Part shown: in pieces, positions 33,901-44,519 of the stretch
How positions within the stretch are numbered: position 1 is the stretch's first letter
How the letters are laid out: each line of letters starts with the position of its first letter
Origin: Methylobacter sp. S3L5C
GTDB taxonomy: Bacteria > Pseudomonadota > Gammaproteobacteria > Methylococcales > Methylomonadaceae
Length of the DNA: 64,000 nt
Direction of reading: 5' to 3'
Assembly: GCF_022788635.1 (NCBI RefSeq)
Contig: NZ_CP076024.1
Location: forward strand, 4,317,503 to 4,381,502
Notes under the pieces: generated by a model
Database searches by the model: none
What the model was told of the DNA's origin: nothing
The model's input: the letters and a program-made list of their open reading frames with translations, nothing else
Position numbers and translations under genes: made by a program

Positions 33901-34671
33901 AAAAATGCCGACATTGGCATCGCCATGGGAATTACCGGTACTGATGTCGCCAGGGAAGCGGCAACGATGATACTGACGGATGATAATTTTGCCACCATAG
34001 TCAAGGCGATCAAGGAAGGGCGAGGAATTTACGATAATATGGTTAAATTTGTCCGTTTCCAACTATCCACCAATATCGGCGCTATCCTGACGGTCGCTAT
34101 TGCCCCGCTACTGGGAATGCCTATCCCGTTTACTGCCGTACAATTGCTGTGGATCAACATTATCATGGATGGCCCACCCGCCATGTCACTGGGCGTTGAT
34201 CCGGCCCGAACAGCCAGCATGAACGAAGCGCCCCGTGACCCGGATGCCCGTATACTTTCCTTACGCCGCTTTGGTAATCTTTTTGGCTTCGGGTTAACAA
34301 TGGCCCTGGGCACCCTTGGTGTTTTATATTATGGCTTACAAACCGGAAAAGCTGACCATGCCACAACAATCGCTTTTACTACCTTTGTGCTCTTCCAGAT
34401 ATTTAATGTTTTTAATGCCCGAGCTGAAAAATACACAACCTTTAACCGTAATTTCTTTGCTAATAGAATGCTCTGGCTAGCCATTGCCTCTGTGATCCTG
34501 TTGCAAATTCTGGTGATTCATTGGCCACCAGCACAAGCTCTATTCCATACCACGCCATTGACACAACTGGATTGGTTGATTGCGACCGGGGTTGCCTCAT
34601 CCGTACTTATTATTGAGGAGTTACGCAAGCTGTTAAGACAATTATTATTTCAAAAACAAGCATTAATTTAA
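30928..34671 (+). CDS. AI-2E-family transporter / P2-type cation ATPase fusion
   Basis: 1247 aa in one uninterrupted frame. Residues about 8-345 form a full AI-2E family (PerM/YdiK-like, PF01594) membrane domain, with the C-terminal blocks PLLFGAITALLAMIPMGATLVW and GLTTFGAIGLFLGPVILAVL. From about residue 358 (HPAWYILSVKEVLHKL) a complete P-type ATPase follows: actuator TGES (ESSLTGESIP), TM4 AAIPEGLPAVVTV, phosphorylation site D686 in ICTDKTGTLT, hinge GDGVNDAPALK, and TM6 LWINIIMDGPPAMSLGVDP. The TM4/TM6 residues are of P2A (Ca2+/Mn2+-like) type. It probably exports a divalent cation. The role of the AI-2E part is unknown. A CNNM/CorC gene follows 30 bp later. Confidence 0.9.
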   Translation: MNDLLGNKPIRHLIPGILLAGLLVLGFMVLQEFLLTLVWAIIIVYVMWPPYQWLKHKLKNRASLSAGVMTAIIATVIALTIYWLAAMLQDETKIAYQSLMGNFNHQPYLLPDFIVRIPWLGNYLQEWLDKLTNDRLEVATQLADWAKQGLGGFAKFLGSIGHNVMKLGVILVTVFFCFRDGKDMLKQLQTGVVHFLGKYQHIYLQAAGSTVRAVVYGLVLAALAQGTLAGLGYAIAGVKAPLLFGAITALLAMIPMGATLVWFPTGITLIFMDQFWPGVGLLLWGFLVVSTVDNVIRPLVISGASRVPFLVVLFGVLGGLTTFGAIGLFLGPVILAVLLSVWQAWLKLQQEELPPELESHPAWYILSVKEVLHKLTSDLATGLTKVAATERLQDYGPNQLTEKPPRSLWVLLLSQFKSFLILALIAAAIIAAIIGDLKDGIVILVVVIINALLGFYQEFQAEKSLSALKKMLAFKAKIRRDGRTLEISADLLVPGDIVILEAGSKIPADGRVLTAHSLEVDESSLTGESIPVAKQNHILANTATPLAERNNMLYMNNTVTRGRAEMVVTATGMNTEIGKLANLLTQTEDGATPLQIQLDSLGKRLVVFALVIIVILFASALWRGEPLIQTAFTAIALAVAAIPEGLPAVVTVTLALGMHRMAGQRAIVKRLAAVETLGCTTVICTDKTGTLTVNQMTARSLFYNNQSYKVSGEGYSLTGEILPRHSPENMSNLLLPLALCNNSQLQGNQVIGDPMEGALLVLAAKGGINKEQLNNQLPRIAEIPFDAEHKFMATFHRDGDHIKIFIKGAPEVIVKLCQSVISIVEEDQKPTPFQHNKILKQNDIMAGSGLRVLGVAVRSLPADTVDLNTDLFQYIKELGFVALVGLMDPPRAEAREAIKLCQQAGIAVKMITGDQKVTALAIAQELGLKGEVIEGTDLTKMDDDTLALCINAIGVFARTAPEQKVRIIQALKADGHVVAMTGDGVNDAPALKNADIGIAMGITGTDVAREAATMILTDDNFATIVKAIKEGRGIYDNMVKFVRFQLSTNIGAILTVAIAPLLGMPIPFTAVQLLWINIIMDGPPAMSLGVDPARTASMNEAPRDPDARILSLRRFGNLFGFGLTMALGTLGVLYYGLQTGKADHATTIAFTTFVLFQIFNVFNARAEKYTTFNRNFFANRMLWLAIASVILLQILVIHWPPAQALFHTTPLTQLDWLIATGVASSVLIIEELRKLLRQLLFQKQALI

Positions 34672-34701
34672 AAAACTTATCTATACCTAAAATATAAAAT
34701 A

Positions 34702-36024
34702 ATGAATAATCTGTTATTGATCATTGTCGCTTTGTTGCTGGTTGCACTCAATGCCTTTTTTGTAGCAGCTGAATTTAGTCTTGTTAAATTACGACAGACA
34801 CGGATTCGCCAGATCGCCGATACACGCGGTTGGAGCGGTCGCATTTTGGCGACAGTCCACTTAAAACTGGATGCTTATTTGTCAGCCTGCCAGCTCGGCA
34901 TTACACTCGCGTCTCTAGGCTTGGGCTGGATCGGTGAACCTGCTTTTGCAAGCCTCTTGGAACCTGCTCTTGGCAAACTGGGAGTCACATCGCCGGAACT
35001 GATACATGCCATCTCATTTACTTGCGCATTTTCCATCATCTCGTTTCTGCATATCGTTGTTGGTGAACTTGCACCAAAATCAATCGCCATTCGAAATCCT
35101 GAACAAATCGGGCTATGGAGCGCAGTACCACTCTATTGTTTTTATTGGCTAATGTATCCAGCTATCTGGTTGCTAAGTTCCAGTTCCAATTTAGTACTAC
35201 GCCTGTTTGGTTTAGGTAATGTCCATAGCCACGATGCACATTATTCAGCTGACGAACTTAAACTTATTTTGCGTGGCAACGGCCAGGATGATCGATTTAC
35301 CCGTGACGAATGGAATATTCTGGCAAAAACACTTGATTTTAGTGCCCTGGAAGTCTCTGACCTGATGCGCCCAATTAACGAAATTATTGCTCTGTACCGA
35401 TCCAAATCTTTGCAGGCAAACCTGAATACTATCTATGACAATCGCTACAGTCGTTATCCTTATTTTGATACTAACGGTATTGATGTACTGGGTGTCATTC
35501 ATTTAAAAGATTTATTTTTTGCCAAGCAAAATAATCAAAAAATTGAAGACTTGCATCAATACCTGAGACCGATTCAATATATCTCTCATGACACACCGGC
35601 TCTGGAATTATTTCGTTACTTTAGAATGGGCGCGGCACATTTTGCCGTCATCGGACAAAAAGGACAAAAACCCCAAGGCTTTATAACGCTGGATAATTTG
35701 TTAAGTGCCATGGTCGGCGAGATACGTGACGAGTTTCGTCAAAACAATAATGACTGGAATCGGCTTGAGGATGGCACCCTTATCGTCAAAGGTAGTTTAC
35801 CGATATTCTCGCTGGAACGGATTTTGGGAATCGATATTGAAAATGAAGAACTTGAGCTGGAAGATGAAGTGTCAATCGGTGGTCTCATTATGTCAAGACT
35901 TCAGGATATTCCGGTAGAAGGTCAGAAAATTGAATTCAATCAATTTGATATTGTAGTACAAAAAATGAACGGACCAAAAACGCTTTTTGTGCATATCTAC
36001 CCTAATAAAACCGAGGATTTTTAG
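34702..36024 (+). CDS. CNNM/CorC-family membrane protein (DUF21 + CBS + CorC domain)
   Basis: 440 aa. The DUF21 membrane domain covers residues 1-190 (ALNAFFVAAEFSLVKLRQTRIRQ, SACQLGITLASLGLGWIGEPAF and HIVVGELAPKSIAI are hallmarks). A CBS pair spans about 210-335 (VSDLMRPINEIIALYRS ... QGFITLDNLLSAMVGEI). The C-terminal CorC/HlyC domain runs from about 345 to 435. Members take part in Mg2+/Co2+ efflux or Na+-coupled Mg2+ transport. It starts 30 bp after the P-type ATPase fusion on the same strand, which points to a shared cation-homeostasis operon. Confidence 0.92.
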   Translation: MNNLLLIIVALLLVALNAFFVAAEFSLVKLRQTRIRQIADTRGWSGRILATVHLKLDAYLSACQLGITLASLGLGWIGEPAFASLLEPALGKLGVTSPELIHAISFTCAFSIISFLHIVVGELAPKSIAIRNPEQIGLWSAVPLYCFYWLMYPAIWLLSSSSNLVLRLFGLGNVHSHDAHYSADELKLILRGNGQDDRFTRDEWNILAKTLDFSALEVSDLMRPINEIIALYRSKSLQANLNTIYDNRYSRYPYFDTNGIDVLGVIHLKDLFFAKQNNQKIEDLHQYLRPIQYISHDTPALELFRYFRMGAAHFAVIGQKGQKPQGFITLDNLLSAMVGEIRDEFRQNNNDWNRLEDGTLIVKGSLPIFSLERILGIDIENEELELEDEVSIGGLIMSRLQDIPVEGQKIEFNQFDIVVQKMNGPKTLFVHIYPNKTEDF

Positions 36025-36834
36025 ACGTGACGGCTAACTGGAACAGCATCATCCAATTTAGGGCAGACATCATAATCTGCCTCTGCAATCAATTTTATGA
36101 CCGATATTTTCCGGAAGCAGTTAACAGTAAATCGTACTATAAAAAATGACGGCATGCAGTATCAGCGACAATCAGCGCAGGCTTTTACAGACTATTTATT
36201 GACAGACCATATCACAATGATAGCGCTTAAAAACATGAAGATAACAACCTTACAAACTTAAAAATGATAGAATACGCAACCTAATTAGCAGTATATGCAG
36301 TATATGTAGAGAGCATCAAGCTTTCTATCGCTATACGCCCTATATCAATGAGCATAAGATGTTACAGAGAGCTCTTTAGGGTAAAAAACAGCTGGGTACT
36401 TTTGACAGAGCCATTGCTGAACATCTGCACATTGTTTGCACATTTGCTTCAAATTGCTTGCACTTTTCATCGTTAAAGTAAGTATCAAAACAGGGCATCA
36501 CTACCCTGCACCACACCATAACTAATGAGAAATCAAACGTCACCAAAAAAATCATAGTCCACGATGAAGCCGTGAAGATAGTTGCATAAACATGTCACTC
36601 ATCAAATACCAATGAGGCTACCTGAACAAAGATGAAAGCGCCTTATTGACGAACGCAGATTAGTTAAAAATATCGTCATAACAACCAAACCTACAGCAAC
36701 CAAAAGACCGGATTCAATATTTTGCACAACCCTATTTATAACGGCATGATTTTAGTCTGTATAGCTTAAATAAACCGCATTTTTAAGATAATACAATTCC
36801 AACCTATTTAATAAAGCGTGAAACTGGACTACTG
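36025..36834. other. 810-bp gene-free region upstream of the RND operon
   Basis: No frame of convincing length or composition. GGCAGA (36062-36067) and TCTGCC (36076-36081) could form a weak hairpin after the CorC-type gene. TGCAC words recur at 36426, 36437 and 36459, spaced by 11 and 22 bp. The long leader could hold regulatory sites for the efflux operon, but no regulator gene is adjacent. Confidence 0.5.
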
Positions 36835-38091
36835 ATGATACCGGCAGAAAACAAAGAAACAACGACAGGAAAATTTCACTGGAAAACAGCGACAGCAGTA
36901 ATCTTGCTGATCGCCATAGCGGCTTATCTTTTTAGTCATGCCGGTACTCAACCGGGCAATAATGACAAAAAATCAGGCAAATTTGCTGATCCGGTTGTCG
37001 CAGTCGCTGCGGTAAAAGCCACTCAAGGCGATTTTCCTGTTTATCTGAACGGCTTGGGAACCATTACGGCGCTACGCACAGTCACGATAAGGTCGCGTGT
37101 TGATGGCGAACTTATTCGTGTTACTTTCAAGGAAGGCCAAATAGTAAAAGAGGGTGATCTCCTGGCTGAAATCGACCCGCGCGCTTTTCAGGTACAACTT
37201 ATGCAAGTCGAAGGCCAGTTGCAACGCGATGAAGCCCTGTTAAATAATGCCCGGATTGATCTTGTTCGCTACAAAACCCTGTTGGAGCAAGATTCCATCG
37301 CCGCGCAACAATCGGTCACCCAGGAATCAGTGGTCAAACAATACCAGGGCACGGTAGCAATAGACCGTGGACTGCTCGCAGATGCCAAGCTTCAATTAAG
37401 CTACACAAAAATCACCGCACCCATAAGCGGACGTCTGGGCTTACGTTTGGTAGATCAGGGCAATATGGTTAAGGCTTCCGACACCAACGGACTCGCTGTC
37501 ATCACACAAATTCATCCTATTGCCGTTGTCTTTACCTTACCGGAAGATAACTTGCCGTCCGTCATGAAACAATTTCACTCCAATAACAATAGCTTGGCTA
37601 TTGAAGCCTATGACCGTAAAGGCCAGATAAAGCTTGGGCAAGGACAGCTTTTCGCCGTAGACAACCAAATTGACATAAATACAGGAACCGTAAAGCTTAA
37701 AGGTCAGTTTACCAATGAAGACAATGCTTTTTTTTCAAACCAGTTTGTTAATATCAAAATGGATATGGGTACGTTGCACTCGGTAACCATCATACCGACT
37801 GCGGCTATTCAACGGGGAGTGATGGGAACCTTCGCTTATGTCGTTAAAGCTGATCAAACCGTCAGTATTAAACCATTAAAGCTGGGGCCTATAGAGGGTG
37901 AAAAAGTTGCCGTACTTGAAGGACTTCAAGCTGATGAACTGGTCGTTGTCGATGGTGCCGATAAACTACGTGAAAATATGCTGATTAAACTGATCACTCC
38001 TGAAGCAACTGCGGCTGTTGACCAAGAGCCGCTCCTCCCCGATAAAAAAGACCATCGCAACAAAAATCGAAAAAGCGGTAATGACGAGTGA
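36835..38091 (+). CDS. mdtA: RND efflux periplasmic adaptor, MdtA-like
   Basis: 418 aa membrane-fusion protein. An N-terminal membrane anchor (about residues 18-34, ATAVILLIAIAAYLF) is followed by a barrel-sandwich hybrid domain (VTIRSRVDGELIRVTFKEGQIVKEGDLLAEIDP), a coiled-coil hairpin, the returning half (KITAPISGRLGLRLVDQGNMV) and beta-barrel/MP domains. It closely follows the MdtA pattern, with a lysine-rich tail (DKKDHRNKNRKS). It is first in a four-gene operon and links inner-membrane MdtBC to the outer-membrane factor. Confidence 0.92.
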   Translation: MIPAENKETTTGKFHWKTATAVILLIAIAAYLFSHAGTQPGNNDKKSGKFADPVVAVAAVKATQGDFPVYLNGLGTITALRTVTIRSRVDGELIRVTFKEGQIVKEGDLLAEIDPRAFQVQLMQVEGQLQRDEALLNNARIDLVRYKTLLEQDSIAAQQSVTQESVVKQYQGTVAIDRGLLADAKLQLSYTKITAPISGRLGLRLVDQGNMVKASDTNGLAVITQIHPIAVVFTLPEDNLPSVMKQFHSNNNSLAIEAYDRKGQIKLGQGQLFAVDNQIDINTGTVKLKGQFTNEDNAFFSNQFVNIKMDMGTLHSVTIIPTAAIQRGVMGTFAYVVKADQTVSIKPLKLGPIEGEKVAVLEGLQADELVVVDGADKLRENMLIKLITPEATAAVDQEPLLPDKKDHRNKNRKSGNDE

Positions 38092-38140
38092 TTACTCTTC
38101 CCGTTAAAACTGCCTTACACCTCGACCAGGCTACCCAATA

Positions 38141-41100
38141 ATGAATCCTTCACGCACTTTCATCCTGCGTCCGGTCGCCACTTCGTTAATAATGCTCGCA
38201 CTGCTACTGGTCGGAATAGTTGCTTACCGTGAACTGCCTATTTCAGCCCTGCCTCAGGTCGACTATCCGACGATTCAGGTCGCCACCTTATATCCGGGCG
38301 CGAGTCAGGAAGTAATGACATCGTTAATTACCGGGCCTTTGGAGCGCCAACTTGGCCAGTTACCCGGCTTAAACCAGATGTCTTCTTCAAGCTCGGGTGG
38401 CGCCTCTGTTATCACCCTTCAGTTCAACCTGAATTTAAGTCTTGATATTGCAGAACAAGAAGTACAGGCAGCCATCAACGCCGCCAATAATTACTTGCCT
38501 GCTGATCTGCCGATGCCGCCGATCTACAGTAAAATAAATCCCGCTGACGCACCGATACTGACACTGGCAGTCAGTTCAAAAACACTGCCTTTACCCAAAG
38601 TAGAAGATCTGGTGGACACCCGTCTGGCGCAAAAACTATCGCAGTTATCAGGGGTCGGACTGGTCACTATCAGTGGTGGCCAAAGACCGGCTGTTCGCAT
38701 CCAGGCAAATCCTGCTGCAATGGTAGCTTACGGAATAAGTCTCGAAGATCTGCGGTTGGCAATAGCCAACGCCAACGTTAATCAACCCAAAGGCATGTTC
38801 GATGGGCCGACCCGATCAGCTATTATTGATGCCAATGATCAACTTCAATCAGCCGCAGAATATCGGTCTCTTATTATTGCTTACCGTAATGGCAGGCCGG
38901 TGCGCTTGGCAGATATCGCCGATGCCAGTGACGATGCGGAAAACGTAAGACTCGCTGCCTGGGCAAACGGCAGTTCGGCAGTTATTGTCAATATTCAACG
39001 TCAACCCGGCACCAATGTTATTGCTGTTGTCGACCGCATTAAGCAATTGCTGCCTAAATTACAAGAAGCACTACCAAACAGCCTTGATGTTACGCTATTA
39101 ACTGATCGCACAACCACGATTCGTGCCTCGGTTGAAGACGTACAAATGGAACTACTCATTGCGCTGGCACTTGTGGTGCTGGTTATTTACCTGTTTCTGC
39201 GTAATGCTTCTGCGACCGCCATCCCGGGTATTGTCGTACCACTGTCGTTAATCGGCACTTTTGCATTTATGTATCTGGCTGACTTTAGCATCAACAACCT
39301 GACCCTTATGGCATTGACCATTGCTGCCGGTTTCGTGGTTGACGATGCCATTGTTGTTATCGAAAATATTACCCGCTACATTGAAAAAGGCGAATCACCT
39401 TTAAATGCCGCACTCAAAGGTTCTGAACAAATTGCCTTTACTATTATCTCGCTGACTTTTTCACTGATTGCCGTACTGATACCGTTATTATTCATGGGCG
39501 ATATAGTCGGACGTCTGTTTCGCGAATTTGCCATCACTCTCGCCGTAGCCATCCTGCTCTCCGCTTTTATTTCCTTGACCCTCACGCCGATGATGTGTGC
39601 GAAAATGCTGCATCCTCTCTCTGAAGAACCTAAAGGCTGGTTTTATCTTGCCAGTGGACGATTTTTCGATAGAACGACGGCAGGCTACGCCAGAATGCTC
39701 GACCGGGTTCTGGAGCATCAGGTGGCAACGCTAATTATAGCCGTTACCACTCTGGCACTTACCGTGCTGCTGTACATTGTGGTACCTAAAGGTTTCTTTC
39801 CTATCCAGGATACCGGGGTTATTCAGGGTATCTCGGAAGCACCTCAATCCATTTCATTTTCAGCCATGGCTGAACACCAACAAGCCTTGGGCAAAGTTAT
39901 CCTGAAAGACCCTGCAGTCGAAAGCATTGCTTCCTTTATTGGCGTCGATGCGACCAATCCCACACTCAATAGTGGGCGGATCATGATCACACTGAAACCG
40001 CTGGCCAAAAGAAAAATGAATGCCACGGAAGTTATTAACAGACTACAACCTGCGCTTGACGAGGTACAAGGCATTAAACTATACATGCAGCCGGTGCAAG
40101 ATCTGACTATTGAAAATCGTGTTAGTCGTAGTCAGTATCAATTTACGCTGGAATCAGCCAATCGTGATGAGTTAAGTCACTGGACAGAAGTTCTCGTAAA
40201 AGAATTATCCCAACAACCACAATTTGCCAATGTGACCAATAACCTTCAGGAAGAAGGCCTACAAGCGTTTGTCGATATAGATCGCAGCACTGCCAGTCGC
40301 ATGGGCGTCAGTATTGCGGCTATTGATAATGCACTCTATGATGCCTATGGACAGCGCCTGGTTTCCACTATTTTTACTCAGTCCAACCAGTACCGCGTGG
40401 TTCTTGAAGTAAAACCCGAATATCGGCAGGGTCTGGATGATCTAAAAAATAGTTGGGTCGCCTCCTCTGATGGAATGCAGATACCACTATCAACGATAGC
40501 TACCGTATCAGAAAAATCAGCACCGCTGGTTACTCATCATTTGGGGCAATTTCCTGCCACCACGATTTCTTTTAACCTCGCTCCCGGCGCTTTTCTCGGT
40601 GAAACTATTGAGGCCATCGAAACAGCCAAACAAAAAATTGCCCTACCTGCCAGCATAGTCGCCAATTATCAGGGAGCTACGCTGGCTTTTAGCACCTCGT
40701 TGTCAAATACGCTATGGCTGATTCTCGCCGCACTGGTAACCGTATATATTGTCTTGGGTGTGCTCTATGAGAGTTACATACATCCGGTCACAATCCTGTC
40801 AACGTTACCTTCAGCCGGTGTTGGTGCCTTGCTTGCACTGATGCTGTCAGGTAATGATCTGGGGATAATTTCAATCATCGGTATTATTCTGCTCATCGGC
40901 ATCGTCAAGAAAAATGCCATCATGATGATAGATTTTGCCCTTGTTGCGGAACGCAAACAAGGTATGTCGCCCAAGGATGCCATCTATCAAGCCTGTCTTT
41001 TACGCTTTCGACCCATCATGATGACCACAATGGCCGCATTACTAAGCGCCCTCCCCCTAATGTTGGGCACCGGAGTGGGATCAGAACTGCGCCATCCACT

Positions 41101-41257
41101 GGGCATCACGATGGTCGGCGGGTTGATCTTAAGCCAGCTGCTAACACTGTTTACGACTCCGGTCATTTATCTCGCTTTTGACAAACTGGGGCGGCGAATA
41201 TCGAAAAGTGATGATACGAAACAAACCAGCTTTGTTACTGACCAGGATTTGCCGTGA
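38141..41257 (+). CDS. mdtB: RND efflux pump, HAE1 family, MdtB-like
   Basis: 1038 aa with 12 membrane segments and two large periplasmic loops. It begins [25 protein letters not shown]. The proton-relay TM4 motif is [16 protein letters not shown], and the late conserved [16 protein letters not shown] and [19 protein letters not shown] blocks are present. It lies 49 bp after mdtA. MdtB and MdtC-type subunits form a hetero-trimer. Substrates of E. coli MdtABC include bile salts and novobiocin, but these are not inferable here. Confidence 0.92.
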   Translation: MNPSRTFILRPVATSLIMLALLLVGIVAYRELPISALPQVDYPTIQVATLYPGASQEVMTSLITGPLERQLGQLPGLNQMSSSSSGGASVITLQFNLNLSLDIAEQEVQAAINAANNYLPADLPMPPIYSKINPADAPILTLAVSSKTLPLPKVEDLVDTRLAQKLSQLSGVGLVTISGGQRPAVRIQANPAAMVAYGISLEDLRLAIANANVNQPKGMFDGPTRSAIIDANDQLQSAAEYRSLIIAYRNGRPVRLADIADASDDAENVRLAAWANGSSAVIVNIQRQPGTNVIAVVDRIKQLLPKLQEALPNSLDVTLLTDRTTTIRASVEDVQMELLIALALVVLVIYLFLRNASATAIPGIVVPLSLIGTFAFMYLADFSINNLTLMALTIAAGFVVDDAIVVIENITRYIEKGESPLNAALKGSEQIAFTIISLTFSLIAVLIPLLFMGDIVGRLFREFAITLAVAILLSAFISLTLTPMMCAKMLHPLSEEPKGWFYLASGRFFDRTTAGYARMLDRVLEHQVATLIIAVTTLALTVLLYIVVPKGFFPIQDTGVIQGISEAPQSISFSAMAEHQQALGKVILKDPAVESIASFIGVDATNPTLNSGRIMITLKPLAKRKMNATEVINRLQPALDEVQGIKLYMQPVQDLTIENRVSRSQYQFTLESANRDELSHWTEVLVKELSQQPQFANVTNNLQEEGLQAFVDIDRSTASRMGVSIAAIDNALYDAYGQRLVSTIFTQSNQYRVVLEVKPEYRQGLDDLKNSWVASSDGMQIPLSTIATVSEKSAPLVTHHLGQFPATTISFNLAPGAFLGETIEAIETAKQKIALPASIVANYQGATLAFSTSLSNTLWLILAALVTVYIVLGVLYESYIHPVTILSTLPSAGVGALLALMLSGNDLGIISIIGIILLIGIVKKNAIMMIDFALVAERKQGMSPKDAIYQACLLRFRPIMMTTMAALLSALPLMLGTGVGSELRHPLGITMVGGLILSQLLTLFTTPVIYLAFDKLGRRISKSDDTKQTSFVTDQDLP

Positions 41258-44200
41258 ACCTATCGGCTTATTTCATCTATCGTCCGGTTGCAACCACGCT
41301 GCTGACGCTGGCAGTTACTTTAGTAGGTCTGATCGCTTTTTACCAATTACCGGTCGCACCATTACCCCAAGTTGATTTCCCTACCATATCGGTACAGGCA
41401 TCCTTACCAGGAGCCAGTCCGGAAACCATGAGTTCTTCGGTGGCAACCCCGCTTGAGCGTGCTCTTGGGAATATCGCCGGTGTCACCGAAATGACTTCCG
41501 CCAGCTCTGCCGGCACCACCAGCATTATCTTACAGTTTGATCTGAATCGCGATATTGATGGCGCTGCACGTGATGTACAGGCAGCAATCAACGCGGCAAA
41601 CAACCTGCTGCCCAGTAATATGCCCGCTCGCCCCAGTTACCGCAAGATCAACCCGGCTGACTCGCCGATTATGATTATGGCGTTAACCTCGGAAACCATG
41701 ACCCGAGGCCAGCTCTACGATGCTGCCTCAACCACTCTTTCACAAAAAATAGCGCAAATTGAAGGTATAGGACAAGTAAACATAGGTGGCAGCTCACTGC
41801 CAGCGGTCAGGGTTGAGCTAAACCCGGTTGCCCTGACCAAATATGGGATCGGTTTCGAAGACGTACGCACGGCAATCGTAGGAACCAATGCCAATATACC
41901 CAAAGGTGCCCTGGAAGATGCCACGCGAAACTGGCTAATCTACGCCAATGATCAAGCCAAAACAGCAAACGATTATCTGCCGCTCATCGTCACTTATCGC
42001 AATGGTGCTGCCGTACATCTCGCAGATCTTGGTCAGGTTATCGATTCTGTTGAAGATTCTAGGACTGCGGGACTCAAGGATGGTAAGCCATCGGTATTAT
42101 TGATCATTAGTAAACAATCCGGCGCCAACATCATCGAAACCGTCGATAAAATAAAGTTACTGCTACCTCAATTACAGGCATCCATTCCCAACACCATTGA
42201 TCTTTCAGTGGTTCAAGACCGGTCCAAAACTATCCGCGCCTCTCTTAATGAAGTTGAACTTAGCCTTTTAATTGCGGTAATTTTGGTCATTCTGGTGGTG
42301 TTTATATTCCTGGGAGACCTACGCTCCTCAATGATTCCTGTGATTACCGTACCGGTATCCCTGATTGGCACTTTCGGCGTGATGTATTTATGTAACTACA
42401 GCTTGGATAACCTGTCACTGATGGCACTCACCATCGCTACCGGCTTTGTCGTTGATGATGCCATCGTGGTTTTGGAAAATACCAAGCGCCATATAGAGCT
42501 TGGAGTTCCGCCAAGGGAAGCGGCTTTAAAAGGTGCCGGTGAAGTCAGCTTTACCGTGTTAACCATGAGTTTATCGCTTATTGCAGTGTTCATTCCCATT
42601 TTATTGATGGGCGGTATAGTTGGACGTCTTTTTCAGGAATTTGCGATTACACTTTCGGCAGCAGTGATGGTTTCACTGGTTATCTCGCTGACGACTACCC
42701 CCATGCTTTGCGCACTATGGCTAAGACCAACAGAAATTCGGTCACGGGGCCGGTTTCATGGTTTCGCCAATCAACTGGGCAATCGTCTATTGGCAAGCTA
42801 CAAAAGCTCCCTGCACTGGGCATTACGCCACGGCCCCTTGGTCATGTTATTACTGTTGTGTACGGTAGGCTTAAATGTCTACCTTTATATGATTGTTCCT
42901 AAAGGCTTCTTCCCTATTCAGGATACCGGCAGATTATCAGGGAATATAAAGGCAGACCAGAGTATTTCATCTGCGGCCATGCAGAAAAAACTGGCTGAAT
43001 TTGTCGATATTATGCGTAAAGATTCCGAAATTGAGACCGTCATCGGTTTTACCGGGGGCTCTCGAGGCATGAACAGTGGACAAATGTTTGCAACGCTTAA
43101 ACCACTGGAAGAACGTAAACTAAGCATCGATGAACTGATGGCGCGACTGCGCAGTAACATGGAAAATGTACCAGGAGCTCGCTTGATACTACAACCGCCT
43201 CAGGATCTTCGTATCGGTGGACGCGGATCATCTGCCCTGTATGAATACACGCTACAAGCCGATAACTTGATTGAGCTTCGAACCTGGGTACCCCGTATCG
43301 TCAAAGCCTTGTCTAAACGCCCCGAACTATTGGATGTAAATACCAACCAGGAAGATAAAGGCCAACAAATCGCTCTCAAGATAGATCGAGACCTGACAGC
43401 TAAACTTGGCGTCAGTCAGACCTTGATCAATGCCACGTTAAACAATGCCTTCGGACAACGGCAGGTTTCCGTCATCTACAATCCGCTTAATCAATATCGT
43501 GTTATTTTGGAAGTCGCACCTGAATATTCACAAAGCCCGGAAACCTTAAAAAACCTCTATGTCAGCGTTCCACCCAGCCTCGAGAATCCATCTGGCGGAC
43601 AGGTACCACTGTCTGCTTTTGCAAGCTATAGTGTCACCAACACGCCGTTGGCCGTCAATCATCAAGGCCAGTTTCCTGCAGGCACCCTGTCTTTCAATCT
43701 TGCTCCCGGCATATCACTGTCAACGGCAACCCAACTGATAGCTGAAACCATGAATGACCTGGGAGTTCCTGCTTCGGTACATGGCAGTTTTCAAGGTACC
43801 GCCAAGGCATTTAAAGAGTCTCTTAGCAATCAACCGTGGTTGATTCTGGCGGCTTTAGCCTCAATTTATATCGTTCTGGGTGTTTTATACGAAAGCTATG
43901 TGCATCCACTGACTATTATTTCTACCTTGCCATCTGCAGGAGTTGGAGCAATTTTGGCACTGTTTGTTTGCCAAACCGACTTTAGTATCATTGCCATGAT
44001 TGGGGTTATTTTACTGATCGGCATTGTTAAAAAGAACGCCATCATGATGATAGATTTTGCTTTACATGCACAACGCACACAAGACATGAGCGCTGAAGAT
44101 GCTATTTTCAGTGCCTGTTTAATGCGTTTTCGACCCATTATGATGACGACTTTTGCAGCCTTATTCGCGGCGGTACCGCTTGCCCTTGGAACCGGTTACG

Positions 44201-44382
44201 GTGCCGAATTACGCCGTCCTTTAGGTATCGCTATCGTCGGCGGATTACTGTTCAGCCAACTACTCACGCTTTACACGACCCCCGTTATTTATCTTTACCT
44301 GGACCGCTTTCAATCCTGGTGCCGCCGTACCTTTCGCCCTGACACTGCAAAGCCGCTATCAAACCGGGTAGATCCGCTATGA
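41254..44382 (+). CDS. mdtC: RND efflux pump, HAE1 family, MdtC-like
   Basis: 1042 aa, the same architecture as the preceding pump subunit. It starts at GTG overlapping the mdtB stop by 4 bp. Visible blocks are [23 protein letters not shown], the TM4 relay [16 protein letters not shown], the [16 protein letters not shown] block and [19 protein letters not shown]. The overlap and high similarity indicate a hetero-oligomeric pair with MdtB. Confidence 0.92.
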   Translation: MNLSAYFIYRPVATTLLTLAVTLVGLIAFYQLPVAPLPQVDFPTISVQASLPGASPETMSSSVATPLERALGNIAGVTEMTSASSAGTTSIILQFDLNRDIDGAARDVQAAINAANNLLPSNMPARPSYRKINPADSPIMIMALTSETMTRGQLYDAASTTLSQKIAQIEGIGQVNIGGSSLPAVRVELNPVALTKYGIGFEDVRTAIVGTNANIPKGALEDATRNWLIYANDQAKTANDYLPLIVTYRNGAAVHLADLGQVIDSVEDSRTAGLKDGKPSVLLIISKQSGANIIETVDKIKLLLPQLQASIPNTIDLSVVQDRSKTIRASLNEVELSLLIAVILVILVVFIFLGDLRSSMIPVITVPVSLIGTFGVMYLCNYSLDNLSLMALTIATGFVVDDAIVVLENTKRHIELGVPPREAALKGAGEVSFTVLTMSLSLIAVFIPILLMGGIVGRLFQEFAITLSAAVMVSLVISLTTTPMLCALWLRPTEIRSRGRFHGFANQLGNRLLASYKSSLHWALRHGPLVMLLLLCTVGLNVYLYMIVPKGFFPIQDTGRLSGNIKADQSISSAAMQKKLAEFVDIMRKDSEIETVIGFTGGSRGMNSGQMFATLKPLEERKLSIDELMARLRSNMENVPGARLILQPPQDLRIGGRGSSALYEYTLQADNLIELRTWVPRIVKALSKRPELLDVNTNQEDKGQQIALKIDRDLTAKLGVSQTLINATLNNAFGQRQVSVIYNPLNQYRVILEVAPEYSQSPETLKNLYVSVPPSLENPSGGQVPLSAFASYSVTNTPLAVNHQGQFPAGTLSFNLAPGISLSTATQLIAETMNDLGVPASVHGSFQGTAKAFKESLSNQPWLILAALASIYIVLGVLYESYVHPLTIISTLPSAGVGAILALFVCQTDFSIIAMIGVILLIGIVKKNAIMMIDFALHAQRTQDMSAEDAIFSACLMRFRPIMMTTFAALFAAVPLALGTGYGAELRRPLGIAIVGGLLFSQLLTLYTTPVIYLYLDRFQSWCRRTFRPDTAKPLSNRVDPL

Positions 44383-44519
44383 GTAAAGCGACTCATTCAG
44401 GTAAATTTTGTTCTTCCATCCTAGGGCGTACTATCTGTGCCAGCTTACTCATCCAAGACATGTACATGACAAGCCCTACAGCGAATATCTTTGATAACAG
44501 GACTGGTTAAAAATTACTT

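Noticed and set aside
30928-34671. Idea that the transporter/ATPase protein is two genes joined by a read error
   Set aside because: The frame is continuous through the junction, and no internal ATG with a good ribosome binding site is evident near residue 350. It remains worth independent confirmation.
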